Shown: positions 8,028-16,871 of the stretch, in pieces
Layout of the letters: each line of letters begins with the position of its first letter
How positions within the stretch are numbered: position 1 is the first letter of the stretch
Assembly: GCA_021788095.1 (NCBI GenBank)
Contig: JAJYLB010000002.1
Span: forward strand, 124,001-188,000
DNA length: 64,000 nt
Origin: Acidobacteriota bacterium
GTDB lineage: Bacteria; Acidobacteriota; Terriglobia; Acidiferrales; UBA7541
Reading direction: 5' to 3'
Program-made: the position numbers and the translations under genes
Notes under the pieces: generated by a model
The model's database searches: none
What the model was told of the DNA's origin: nothing
The model's input: only the letters and a program-made list of their open reading frames with translations

Positions 8028-9689
8028 CTACTGCTGCATCACGAGCTCGCTGGGCATCTGGACCGGGACCATGCGGCCATCCGGCTCGCGCTCGAGTTCG
8101 GGCGCGTAGAGACCCAGCAGCTTCCTTCGCCACCAATCCCCCGTCGCGCGTTTGGCGACGGAGTCGGTGAACCAATATTGCCAGAGCACCACCCGCACTT
8201 CGAGCGGCGGCTTGTGGCCGAAGGGATTGCCCGCGAAGAGGCCGAGGACGGCGGGGTCGTTTTCGAGTAGCCGCTCCTCGGTGACCGACACGATCGGGGA
8301 CACCTGCCACGGTCCCAGCGAGGCAAACCACAAGTTCCAATCGAAACGGGGCTGAAAGGGGGCGTAGATTCCCGGCGCCTGCGCGAGGTCCTGGGGCTTG
8401 TAGCGGAAGGGGTAGGCCGTCCAGCTCTTGCCGTCGTACGAACCCTGGAACTCGATTTCGTACCGCCCGCGCGTCATCACGGCAAAGAGGCCGTAGGTAT
8501 TGGCCACGCGGAAAGGCGCCAGGACCGTGGCGGGCCACTGCGGCAGAACGTCGCCGGCGTAAACGGCAAGGGTAGCGTAGAAAATCCATCCTAGGGCGAT
8601 TCCGCCCGCCCATCGTTTCCCGAGCGGCCAAGCTCGCCGCCATCCCTGCTGCCGCGGCTCGGGCACCTTCGGCGCCGCTGGTTGGGGCTCGGCGGAAACG
8701 AGACGAAGAGAGATGAATTCCGGCTCGGCTGGCGATACTTCCGCCGAAGCAGCTTCGGCCTTCGTGCGGTCTTTAAGCTTCCCGGGCAGCAGCCGCAGCC
8801 AAGCGAACGCGCGGTCATCGAGCAGGAGGATGCCTTCGGCCAGCACCAGGTAATTCAAGAACGCGTAGTTCGCCGAGAGAATGATCCCGATCTGAAAAGC
8901 CGTGACGAGGCAAAACAGGCCAATGCGAAAGCGCCGCGGGGCGAACACCAGCCACACCAGGCCGAGTTCGGTCACCAGGGTGAGCAGGGCCGTGCCCGCT
9001 TGGAACCCATGGGGCAAGTGTTCGGCGTACCAGCCGAGCCAGGTGGGCAGCGGCCCGTTCTGGTAGTAGTGGTCCATGGCGGTGAGATTGCGCCATTCCG
9101 GATCGTGCCCGGCCAGCTTGGCGATTCCCGATTCGAAATAGATTCGGAACCATTCCCAGCGCAGCAGATACAAGCTCGCCCGCGAAGGCGGCCGATCGGC
9201 GGCCCGGCCGGGCCAGAAGCCCGGCGGAGCGAAGAAGAGCGCCAAGAGACCGGCCGCCAACAGCATCCCATCCGATTGATAATCGGCGAAGTCCTGTGCC
9301 GCGGCGATGAAAGAAAGGAAAAGAACGAAGCAAACGAAAAACGACAGTCGCGGCCAGAGATTCAGCACCGCGAGAATCGCGGCCGCCATTCCCACCCAGC
9401 ACAACCCTTCGAGCGCGCGATGGCCGCTTCCCAGCCAAAGCAGCGTCGGCGCCAGCCAGTATTTCCGCCAGCCGATCGCCTGAGCCAGCTCCTGCAAATA
9501 GGTCCCCGCGGGCAGGATTCCCCGCGGCCCGATGAGGCCTTGAATCTGGAAGACGAGGGAGAAGAACGCGGAGAAGTAAATCAGGGCCAGCGCGCGAAGA
9601 AACAGCCACCGCACCCCGATTTGCCCGGAACTCGGACCGAGCAGGAACCGGACGAGCTGACGCGGGCGGTAATCCATCGCCGCGGCCAT
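8028..9689 (-). CDS. Lipase maturation factor (LMF1-like) family membrane protein
   Basis: A 553-residue protein with about 7-9 membrane helices in the first two thirds. Motifs of the family are present: GPRGILPA, DYQSDGMLLAAG, LLRWEWFRIYFESGIAKL and NYAFLNYLVLAEGILLLDD. The soluble C-terminal part has FQGSYDGKSWTAYPFRYKP and FNPFGHKPP-like residues (AGNPFGHKPPLEVRV). Eukaryotic LMF1 assists folding of lipases in the ER; the role of bacterial homologues is not established. It is the second gene of a two-gene unit with the DCC protein 15 bp upstream, a pairing that suggests shared redox or membrane function. Confidence 0.88.
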   Translation of the reverse strand: MAAAMDYRPRQLVRFLLGPSSGQIGVRWLFLRALALIYFSAFFSLVFQIQGLIGPRGILPAGTYLQELAQAIGWRKYWLAPTLLWLGSGHRALEGLCWVGMAAAILAVLNLWPRLSFFVCFVLFLSFIAAAQDFADYQSDGMLLAAGLLALFFAPPGFWPGRAADRPPSRASLYLLRWEWFRIYFESGIAKLAGHDPEWRNLTAMDHYYQNGPLPTWLGWYAEHLPHGFQAGTALLTLVTELGLVWLVFAPRRFRIGLFCLVTAFQIGIILSANYAFLNYLVLAEGILLLDDRAFAWLRLLPGKLKDRTKAEAASAEVSPAEPEFISLRLVSAEPQPAAPKVPEPRQQGWRRAWPLGKRWAGGIALGWIFYATLAVYAGDVLPQWPATVLAPFRVANTYGLFAVMTRGRYEIEFQGSYDGKSWTAYPFRYKPQDLAQAPGIYAPFQPRFDWNLWFASLGPWQVSPIVSVTEERLLENDPAVLGLFAGNPFGHKPPLEVRVVLWQYWFTDSVAKRATGDWWRRKLLGLYAPELEREPDGRMVPVQMPSELVMQQ

Positions 9690-9704
9690 TATAGGGGTAG
9701 ATTC

Positions 9705-10097
9705 TCAGGGAGAGCGGCCGTGCAGCGTACAAGAGCCATCGGCGCACGCCTCGCGATTCCACCGGTACCGATTGCGAGCGACCCAGGCGTAAACCCACTC
9801 CGCGACGCGGTGAAGTCCGGGAATTCCAAGCAGCCAGGCAGAAACTCGCCATCCGGGCAGTGCGCGTGCGATTTGCGCCCAGGCATCGACGCCGCTCGAA
9901 ACGCGGCCCGCGGCATCCACCGCCTGCATCCGCCGCAACGCTTTCTCCCGATCTACCTGCGGGAAGCGCGCGGGCACGCTGGGATCGTGCAAATCCAGCA
10001 ACGCGATTCGGCCCCCGCGGTCGAGCCGGCGCAGGCGCGCGACACTTGCCCGGCACAGGGCGCAGTTGCCGTCGTAGAGAACCGTGAGTTCAGGCAT
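9705..10097 (-). CDS. DCC family thiol-disulfide oxidoreductase-like protein (DUF393)
   Basis: About 130 residues beginning LTVLYDGNCALCRASVARLRRLD, which contains the YDGxCxxC signature of the DUF393/DCC family, a thioredoxin-related fold with a putative redox-active CxxC. The C-terminus has another Cys pair (CADGSC). An ATG at 10097 is chosen; a GTG two codons upstream is also in frame. It is immediately upstream of the lipase maturation factor gene, probably in one transcript. Confidence 0.85.
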   Translation of the reverse strand: MPELTVLYDGNCALCRASVARLRRLDRGGRIALLDLHDPSVPARFPQVDREKALRRMQAVDAAGRVSSGVDAWAQIARALPGWRVSAWLLGIPGLHRVAEWVYAWVARNRYRWNREACADGSCTLHGRSP

Positions 10098-10185
10098 GGG
10101 CACTTCTTGCTCGGCCGCTCCCGACGCGGAGGCGACGAACTAGAGGGATTGTAGCGCGCGGCAGGGCGTGGGATCGAAGGTCCCG

Positions 10186-10256
10186 ACCCACTGTCGAGCG
10201 CACGGGATCCTTCGCAGAGTTTACCCTGAGTGAAACGAACGGGCTCAGGACGACAG
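10186..10256. repeat. Dispersed repeat fragment (CTCAGGACGACA type)
   Basis: Non-coding sequence between divergent genes. It contains GATCCTTCGCAGAG...GGGCTCAGGACGACAG, resembling the 'CTTCGCTCAG-ATGACA' end of family D (19601, 34436, 51670). It is a degenerate match only. Confidence 0.4.
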
Positions 10257-10357
10257 TGTTTTGGCGCGCCACCGAGTTTCCCGTAGGAATCTTCACAAAT
10301 AAGGCGGGCGTGAGGCGCGCCGAAACGGCCTTCGCCTGCATGGTAGACTGTGAGGCC

Positions 10358-11251
10358 ATGCCGGAGAAATTCATCATCGGCATCGTGCAAATGCGCTCTT
10401 CGGCGAGCCCGGAAGAGAGCCTCGAGCGCGCTACGGAAAAGATCCGGGAGGCAGCCGCTCGCGGCGCGCGGATCATCTGCCTGCACGAACTCTTTCTGAG
10501 CGAATACTTTTGCCGGACGGAAGACCCCGAAAGATTCCGCCTGGCCGAGCCGGTTCCGGGCCCCGCAACCGAGCGTTTGGGGCAAGTGGCGAAAGAGACC
10601 CAGGCCGCGCTGGTCGTTCCCCTATTCGAGCGGCGGGCGCCAGGGGTCTACCACAACACATGCGCCGTGCTCGACGCGGACGGCCGCTACCTGGGCAGGT
10701 ACCGCAAGATGCATATCCCCGACGATCCCCTCTATTACGAAAAGTTCTATTTCACTCCGGGCGACCTCGGGTTTCCCGCTTTCGACACGCGCTATGCGCG
10801 CATCGCCGTCCAGATCTGCTGGGACCAGTGGTACCCGGAAGGCGCCCGGATCGCCGCGCTGGGCGGGGCGGAAGTCATCTTCTATCCCACGAGCATTGGC
10901 TGGCACCCAAGCGAGAAAGCGGAGTGCGGCCAGGTCCAACTCGACGCCTGGCGCACCGCGCAGCGCGCCCATGCCATTGCAAACGGCGTCTACGTAGCGG
11001 TGGCGAATCGCGTGGGTTTCGAGGGCGGGCCGGCGAGCGGGGATGGGGGATTGGAATTTTGGGGCCACTCCTTCGTTGCCGGGCCGTTCGGCGAGATTCT
11101 TGCCGAAGCCTCGGCCGACCAGGAGGAGATTCTGGTGGTCGAGTGCGATCCCGGGAAGAGCGAAGACACCCGGCGCAACTGGCCGTTCCTGCGCGACCGC
11201 CGCATCGAATCCTATCCCGCCATCCTCGAGCGCTGGCTCGATGAAAAATAA
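10358..11251 (+). CDS. aguB: N-carbamoylputrescine amidase
   Basis: A 297-residue nitrilase-superfamily enzyme that hydrolyses N-carbamoylputrescine to putrescine, CO2 and ammonia. The catalytic triad is visible: E44 in CLHELFLSEYFC, K117 in YRKMHIPD and C154 in VQICWDQWYPE. The residues YYEKFYFTPGD and YPTSIGWHP are typical of AguB rather than other nitrilases. The adjacent agmatine deiminase gene, 19 bp downstream, supports the assignment. The start is the ATG directly before PEKFIIGIVQM; the frame opens about 100 bases earlier but without family similarity. Confidence 0.95.
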   Translation: MPEKFIIGIVQMRSSASPEESLERATEKIREAAARGARIICLHELFLSEYFCRTEDPERFRLAEPVPGPATERLGQVAKETQAALVVPLFERRAPGVYHNTCAVLDADGRYLGRYRKMHIPDDPLYYEKFYFTPGDLGFPAFDTRYARIAVQICWDQWYPEGARIAALGGAEVIFYPTSIGWHPSEKAECGQVQLDAWRTAQRAHAIANGVYVAVANRVGFEGGPASGDGGLEFWGHSFVAGPFGEILAEASADQEEILVVECDPGKSEDTRRNWPFLRDRRIESYPAILERWLDEK

Positions 11252-11270
11252 TCGGGAATAATCCTGGCTA

Positions 11271-12353
11271 ATGGCACCGACCGCAGCGCGACCCTTTTCG
11301 CTTGGCTTCCGCATGCCGGCGGAGTGGGAGCCGCACGAAGGCACGTGGCTGGGCTGGCCGCACGAACGCACCGACTGGCCCGGCAAGTTCGGTCCGATAC
11401 CCTGGGCGATCGCGGAAATCGCGCGCCACCTGACGAAAGTGGAACGCGTATTCCTGCTGGTCGAAAACCGGGAAGCGGAATCGCGGGCGCGAGCGGTGCT
11501 CAAGAAAGCCGGCGCGAATCTCGCCTCGGTGGATTTCTTCCGCGTTCGCACCGACCGCGGCTGGATGCGCGATTCCGCCCCGCTGGGCACACGTAACGCC
11601 GCGGGTGAAATCGCCTGGGTCGATTTCGTTTTCAACGGCTGGGCGAAATATTCCGATCACAAGAAGGACGCCGTCGTCGGTCAGCGGCTCGGCCGCCGCC
11701 TGTCGCACCGCGTCTGGCAGCCCAGGCACAAGGGCCGGCGCATCGTTCTCGAGGGCGGGAGCATCGACGTGAATGGCCGCGGAACGCTGCTGACCACCCG
11801 GGAATGCCTCCTAAGCGAAGTGCAGGAGCGCAATCCCGGCTTTACCGAGCGGGATTACGCGGTCCTGTTCCGGGAATACCTGGGCATCACGAACGTGCTT
11901 TGGCTGAACCGCGGCATCGCCGGCGACGATACGCACGGCCATATCGACGATCTGGCGCGCTTTGTGAATCCTTCGACCGTCGTCGCCGTCGTCGAAGCCG
12001 ATCCGGCGGACGAAAACTACGCGCCCTTACAGGAAAATCTGGCTTTACTCGGGTCCCTACGCGATCAGGATGGCCGGCCGCTGCGGGTGGAAACCCTGCC
12101 GATGCCCGCGCCCGTGTACTTCAACGGCCAGCGCCTGCCCGCCAGCTACGCCAATTTTTACATCGCCAACGAACTCGTGCTCGTTCCCACGTTCAACGAT
12201 CCGCGGGACCGGCAGGCGCTCGACACTCTGGCCGCCGCGTTCCCCGAGCGCGAGGTGGTGGGCATCGCTTCGCGCGATCTGGTTCTGGGTCTCGGCACGC
12301 TGCATTGCCTCACGCAACAGCAGCCGGCGCCCGGGGCCCTTCCGCGCGCGTGA
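11271..12353 (+). CDS. aguA: Agmatine deiminase
   Basis: A 360-residue enzyme converting agmatine to N-carbamoylputrescine, which AguB then uses. Family motifs are all present: MPAEWEPHEGTWLGWPH at the start, RTDRGWMRDSAP, EGGSIDVNGRGTLLTT, GDDTHGHIDDLARF (catalytic acid and His) and the nucleophilic Cys in GTLHCLTQQQP (C346). aguB and aguA form a compact unit for making putrescine from arginine-derived agmatine; no arginine decarboxylase is seen in the window. Confidence 0.97.
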   Translation: MAPTAARPFSLGFRMPAEWEPHEGTWLGWPHERTDWPGKFGPIPWAIAEIARHLTKVERVFLLVENREAESRARAVLKKAGANLASVDFFRVRTDRGWMRDSAPLGTRNAAGEIAWVDFVFNGWAKYSDHKKDAVVGQRLGRRLSHRVWQPRHKGRRIVLEGGSIDVNGRGTLLTTRECLLSEVQERNPGFTERDYAVLFREYLGITNVLWLNRGIAGDDTHGHIDDLARFVNPSTVVAVVEADPADENYAPLQENLALLGSLRDQDGRPLRVETLPMPAPVYFNGQRLPASYANFYIANELVLVPTFNDPRDRQALDTLAAAFPEREVVGIASRDLVLGLGTLHCLTQQQPAPGALPRA

Positions 12354-12380
12354 ACACGCGGCTTGACCCCGCGTACTGCA

Positions 12381-12410
12381 TAGACGGCGTTTCGGCGGCG
12401 GAGTTATAGT
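12381..12410 (+). promoter_or_regulatory. Possible promoter of the tricorn-like protease gene
   Basis: TAGACG at 12381-12386 and TATAGT at 12405-12410 with an 18-bp spacer, lying between the aguA stop and a strong ribosome binding site. The -35 match is weak. Confidence 0.35.
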
Positions 12411-12445
12411 GTGCCGGCTGATCGCCGGATAGGGAGGTGTCCTTC

Positions 12446-15400
12446 ATGAAACGCACCGCGAATCTCTTCGCACTCTTCGCGTTCTTGACGTTGGGAGCGG
12501 CAGCGGGCCGGGCGCAGCCGCAGCAGGGTCCGTTGCTGCTGCAGCAGCCCACACTCAACAAGACTCGAATCGTTTTCGTTTACGCCGGGGATTTGTGGAG
12601 CGTATCCCGCTCGGGCGGGGCAGCCACGCGGCTCACGGCCGGCCCCGGCTTGAAATCCAATCCGAAATTTTCCCCCGATGGGAACTGGATAGCGTTCAGC
12701 TCGAACGCGAATGGGAACGAGAACGTCTACGTCATGCCCGCCGACGGCGGCCAGCCCAAGCAGATCACGTTCAGTCCCGGGCCGGACGTCGTGCAGGGCT
12801 GGACGCCGGACGGCAAGAGAATTCTGTTCAGTTCCCCGCGTTACGCTTTCGCGCATCAGGTGGTGCAGCTCTTTACCGCGCCGGCGACGGGCGGCTTTGC
12901 CGAGCGGCTGCCGTTTCCCACCGGATTTGGCGGATCGTACTCTCCCGACGGCTCGCACATCGCCTACGATCCCACGCCGTGGCCTTGGGGGACGTGGAAG
13001 GATTACCGCGGCGGGACGATGCCGGTGATTTGGATCGCGAATCTGGCCGATTCCACCGTGGCCAAGATGCCGCATACGTTTTCGATCGATTTCGATCCGA
13101 TGTGGGTAGGCAGCAAGGTCTATTTCCTTTCCAACCGCGCGGGGCGGTTCACCCTGTACGATTACGATTTGAAGACGGGGAAGATCGCGCAGCTCGTCGC
13201 GAACACCGGCGATTTCGATCTGAAATCGGCGTCGGCGGGTCCCGGGGCGATCGTCTACGAGCAGTTTGGTTCGCTGCACCTCTACGATCTGAAATCCGGG
13301 CGGGAACGCGCGGTGGACGTCACGATTGCCGCCGATTTCCCCGGCGAGCAGGCTCACTTCGAGCAGGTGGCGACGCACATCCTCAGCGCCGGGATTTCGC
13401 CCACCGGGCAGCGCGCGGTGTTCGAGGCGCATGGGGAGATACTGACCGTACCCGCGGAAAAAGGCTCGATCCGCGACATTACGAATACACCCGCCATCGC
13501 CGATCGCGATCCCACGTGGTCGCCCGATGGCCGCTCGATCGCCTATTACTCCGACCGATCGGGGAATTACGAGCTGCACATCGAGGATCAGACGGGCATG
13601 GGCGCCGGGAAGCCGATCCCGCTGGGCGATGCGCCGGCGTTTTATTACCAGCCGGTATGGTCTCCCGACAGCAAGAAGATCGCTTACACGGACAACAAGC
13701 TGAATCTGTGGACCGTGGATCTCGCAACCGGCAAGAACGTCAAGATCGATTCCGATACCTACGAGACTCCCGAGCGCGGGCTCAACCCCGCGTGGTCGCC
13801 CGACAGCCAGTGGATCGCCTACACCAAGCTGCTGGCGAACCACATGCGGGCCGTATTCCTCTATTCCCTGGCCGCCGCCAAAGCCACGCAAGTGACCAAC
13901 GGCAGGAGCGACGCGGAATACGCGGCGTTCGACAAGAGCGGCAAGTACCTCTATTTCACCGCCAGCACCGATATCGGCCCCACCACGGGCTGGCTCGATA
14001 TGTCGAGTTTCGGGCATCCGGTGACGCGGAGCGCGTACCTCGTCGTGCTCCGGCGCGATCTCCCATCACCGCTCGCCCCCCAGAGCGATGACGAAAAGCT
14101 CGACGCCGCTTTCCCGGCGCCGGCCGCCCCTAAGCCCGGAGCGGAGCAGAAGAAGGCTCCTTCCCCGCCCGCCGTGCGGGTGGATTTCGAAAACATCGGC
14201 CAGCGGATCCTCGCCCTGCCGATCCCGCCCGCCAACTACCTGGATCTCGGAGCGGGCAAGCCGGGAGAAATCTTCCTCGTCGAAGGTACGCCCGTTGGGG
14301 CGATGCTCGAGGGCATGGCGCCCGGCTTCACCGTGCTGAAATTCGATCTGAAGAGCGAAAAGGCCGAGCCGCTGATCGCCGGAATCAGCGGGTTCGATCT
14401 CGCCTTCAACGGCGAGAAATTCCTGTATCGGCAGGGGATGGACAAGTGGGGCATTGCCGCGACCGCCAAGCCTGTAAAGCCGGGAACCGGTCTGCTGAAG
14501 CTCGGGGAGATGAGCGTGTGGGTAGCGCCGCAGGAAGAGTGGAAGCAGATGTACCAGGAAGTCTGGCGGATCGAGAGCCTCTTCTTCTACGACCGGAACT
14601 TGCACGGGCTCGATTTGCCGAAGACGGAAGCCGAATACGCGCGGTTTTTGCCGGGCATCGCCAGCCGCAACGACCTGAATGACCTGTTCAATCAGATGCT
14701 CGGCCAGATCAACGTGGGTCACATGTTCGTGCGCGGGGGCGACCTGCCGGAGACGCCGCACGTCAGCGTCGGCCTGCTGGGCGCCGATTACTCGGTGGAC
14801 CACGGCCGCTACCGGTTCGCGCGGGTTTTCTCGGGCGAGAACTGGAATCCCGAGCTGCACGCGCCGCTCACCCAGCCGGGAGTGAACGTCGGAGCGGGTG
14901 AATACCTGCTGGCGGTGAATGGCCGGCCGGTCGACGCCACCCGCGACGTCTACAGCTATTTCCTCGATACCGTTGGCAAGCAGGTGGTGCTGACCGTCGG
15001 GCCGAATCCGGAGATGACCGGCACGCGCAACGTCACCGTCGTTCCCATCGCCAGCGAAGCGGGCCTCCGCAATCGCGCCTGGATCCGGCAGAACATCCGG
15101 GAAGTGGACAAGCTGAGCGGCGGCAAACTCGCCTACATCTATCTGCCGGATACGGCCAGCGGCGGCTATTCCAATTTCAATCGCTACTTCTTCGCGCAAG
15201 TGGGAAAGGAAGGGGCGGTGATGGACGAGCGGTACAACACCGGGGGCACCGCCGCCGACTACATCATCGAGTACCTCCAGCGCCAGCTTTGGAACTACTG
15301 GTATACGCGGTACGGAAAGATCTTCACCACGCCGCTCGACGCGATCTACGGCCCGAAGGTGATGATCATCAACCAGTACTCAGGTTCGGGCGGCGATGCG

Positions 15401-15730
15401 CTGCCGTGGTATTTCCGGCACGTGGGGCTCGGCCCGCTCGTCGGAGAGCGCACGTGGGGCGGGCTCGTGGGCATCTACGATTATCCCCCGCTCATCGACG
15501 GCGGGTCGGTGACCGCGCCCCGCGTAGCGTTTTTCAATACGCAGGGCCAGTGGGACGTCGAAAACCACGGCGTGCCCCCCGATGTTCGCGTGGCGATGGA
15601 TCCCGCGGCTTGGCGCAAGGGTCAGGACAGCCAACTCGACAGGGCCGTGGAGATAGCGCTCGAGGCGCTCAAGAAGAATCCGCCGAAGAAGCCGGTTCTG
15701 CCGCCTTTCCCGAACTACAGCCATTTTTAG
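12446..15730 (+). CDS. Tricorn-like S41 family protease with WD40/TolB-type propeller repeats
   Basis: A 1094-residue exported protein. The first 22 or so residues are a signal peptide (hydrophobic core NLFALFAFLTLGAAA). Residues to about 650 are beta-propeller repeats with recurring WSPDG/WSPDS units (SPDGNWIAFSS, PTWSPDGRSIAYYSD). A C-terminal PDZ segment (about 750-860) precedes the S41 peptidase domain: LAYIYLPDTASGGY, DERYNTGGTAADYI, and YSGSGGDALPWYF with the likely nucleophilic Ser. Tricorn proteases degrade peptides; this one would act in the periplasm. An AGGGAGGTG ribosome binding site at 12431-12439 supports the ATG at 12446. Confidence 0.92.
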   Translation: MKRTANLFALFAFLTLGAAAGRAQPQQGPLLLQQPTLNKTRIVFVYAGDLWSVSRSGGAATRLTAGPGLKSNPKFSPDGNWIAFSSNANGNENVYVMPADGGQPKQITFSPGPDVVQGWTPDGKRILFSSPRYAFAHQVVQLFTAPATGGFAERLPFPTGFGGSYSPDGSHIAYDPTPWPWGTWKDYRGGTMPVIWIANLADSTVAKMPHTFSIDFDPMWVGSKVYFLSNRAGRFTLYDYDLKTGKIAQLVANTGDFDLKSASAGPGAIVYEQFGSLHLYDLKSGRERAVDVTIAADFPGEQAHFEQVATHILSAGISPTGQRAVFEAHGEILTVPAEKGSIRDITNTPAIADRDPTWSPDGRSIAYYSDRSGNYELHIEDQTGMGAGKPIPLGDAPAFYYQPVWSPDSKKIAYTDNKLNLWTVDLATGKNVKIDSDTYETPERGLNPAWSPDSQWIAYTKLLANHMRAVFLYSLAAAKATQVTNGRSDAEYAAFDKSGKYLYFTASTDIGPTTGWLDMSSFGHPVTRSAYLVVLRRDLPSPLAPQSDDEKLDAAFPAPAAPKPGAEQKKAPSPPAVRVDFENIGQRILALPIPPANYLDLGAGKPGEIFLVEGTPVGAMLEGMAPGFTVLKFDLKSEKAEPLIAGISGFDLAFNGEKFLYRQGMDKWGIAATAKPVKPGTGLLKLGEMSVWVAPQEEWKQMYQEVWRIESLFFYDRNLHGLDLPKTEAEYARFLPGIASRNDLNDLFNQMLGQINVGHMFVRGGDLPETPHVSVGLLGADYSVDHGRYRFARVFSGENWNPELHAPLTQPGVNVGAGEYLLAVNGRPVDATRDVYSYFLDTVGKQVVLTVGPNPEMTGTRNVTVVPIASEAGLRNRAWIRQNIREVDKLSGGKLAYIYLPDTASGGYSNFNRYFFAQVGKEGAVMDERYNTGGTAADYIIEYLQRQLWNYWYTRYGKIFTTPLDAIYGPKVMIINQYSGSGGDALPWYFRHVGLGPLVGERTWGGLVGIYDYPPLIDGGSVTAPRVAFFNTQGQWDVENHGVPPDVRVAMDPAAWRKGQDSQLDRAVEIALEALKKNPPKKPVLPPFPNYSHF

Positions 15731-16785
15731 TGGGTGGTGTCGGCGATGGATTTTTGGAGAATGGCGCGCGTCTTCTGGACGGTATCGACCATCGGGTCCT
15801 TGGGAAACGTCTTGAGGAAATAGTCGAGTTGGGCCAGGGCGGCGCGTTTGTGGCCGGTCACGAGCAGATCGTTGTAGAGGAGGATGTGAACCTCCGGAAC
15901 CAGGGGCCGGAGCTGGGAGGCGGCGAGCAGGTGGGGATAAGCTCCCAGGGCGTCGTGCTGCTGGAAGAGCATCTGGCCTAGCCAGAAATGGCCGAACCAG
16001 TCGGCGTTGGAGATTCCCACAGCTTTTTCGAGGGCGCCTTGCGCCTGGGGAATGTTTCCCGCGCGCCAATAGGCGTAGCCGAGGTAGTTGTAGGCCTCGG
16101 CGCTCTTGCCAGCCAGGGCGACGGCGTGCCCCGCGGCCTGGGTCGCCAGCGCGGAATCTCCGCGATTGGCATAGACCCAGCTCATTTGCATATAGCTTTC
16201 CGCATATTGCGGGTAGATCTCGATCGATTTCTTCCAGTGCTTGATGGCATCGTCCGTTTTCCCGTGGGCCGCGCTGTCCATGCCCTTTTCGAACTCCTTC
16301 TGGGCCTTCTTCGGAATCAGGAGCTGGCGCACCGAGACGGTGCTCGGTTCGTGCGCCGAGTTCTCTTTGGATCCCTCGCGCGACGGGAGGGCAACCATGT
16401 TGAAAGTCAACCCCACCAGGGGCGTGTAGCCGACTTCCACCGGCCAGGAACCCGGTTGGTAACCGGCGGCGGTGACGGTGATCTCGTAATTACCGGACCT
16501 TACATTGTTGAAGAAGAAGGAACCGGACGAATCCGTCATCCCGGTTTGCACGAAGTCGCCCATGGAGGTTTCGAGTGAGACGCGGGCCACCGAAACCGGA
16601 ATCCCCCGGCCGTCGCTCACCGTGCCGGAAATCTGCACGCCACTCCTCTGGCCGAACTGGCCGGAACCGGCGAGGGCGAGCGAGGGAAGGATGAACAGGG
16701 AAAAGGGGAAGAAGGAGAGAATCGCCCACAGCGGCAATCGGAACTTTCGCAACGCCGCACCCACGCCCTTTCCTCTTACTCCCAT
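15727..16785 (-). CDS. Exported carboxypeptidase-regulatory-like and TPR protein
   Basis: About 352 residues: a signal peptide (PLWAILSFFPFSLFILPSLALA), then one carboxypeptidase-regulatory-like beta-sandwich (ISGTVSDGRGIPVSVARVSLET ... GNYEITVTAAGYQP), then four or five TPR repeats (KTDDAIKHWKKSIEIYPQYAESY, SAEAYNYLGYAYWRAGNIPQAQGALEKAV). This architecture is common in Acidobacteria; the function is unknown, probably scaffolding or envelope interaction. Its stop overlaps that of the convergent tricorn-like gene by 4 bp. An upstream in-frame ATG at 16839 would add 18 residues ahead of the signal peptide. Confidence 0.8.
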   Translation of the reverse strand: MGVRGKGVGAALRKFRLPLWAILSFFPFSLFILPSLALAGSGQFGQRSGVQISGTVSDGRGIPVSVARVSLETSMGDFVQTGMTDSSGSFFFNNVRSGNYEITVTAAGYQPGSWPVEVGYTPLVGLTFNMVALPSREGSKENSAHEPSTVSVRQLLIPKKAQKEFEKGMDSAAHGKTDDAIKHWKKSIEIYPQYAESYMQMSWVYANRGDSALATQAAGHAVALAGKSAEAYNYLGYAYWRAGNIPQAQGALEKAVGISNADWFGHFWLGQMLFQQHDALGAYPHLLAASQLRPLVPEVHILLYNDLLVTGHKRAALAQLDYFLKTFPKDPMVDTVQKTRAILQKSIADTTH

Positions 16786-16871
16786 TTGGGCCCGAAAGCA
16801 AGCCGACCGGGACGGGCCTTCTGGGCGGGAATGCGCCATGCCCTTCCCCGGGTGTTAAGTTAGATGCGCGG

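Noticed and set aside
12009-12353. Possible second gene overlapping the end of aguA
   Set aside because: Shadow frames only; the aguA frame carries the catalytic Cys motif to its end.
12404-14017. Minus-strand open frame of 537 codons opposite the tricorn-like protease
   Set aside because: Antisense shadow of a well-supported gene; its translation has no recognisable domain.
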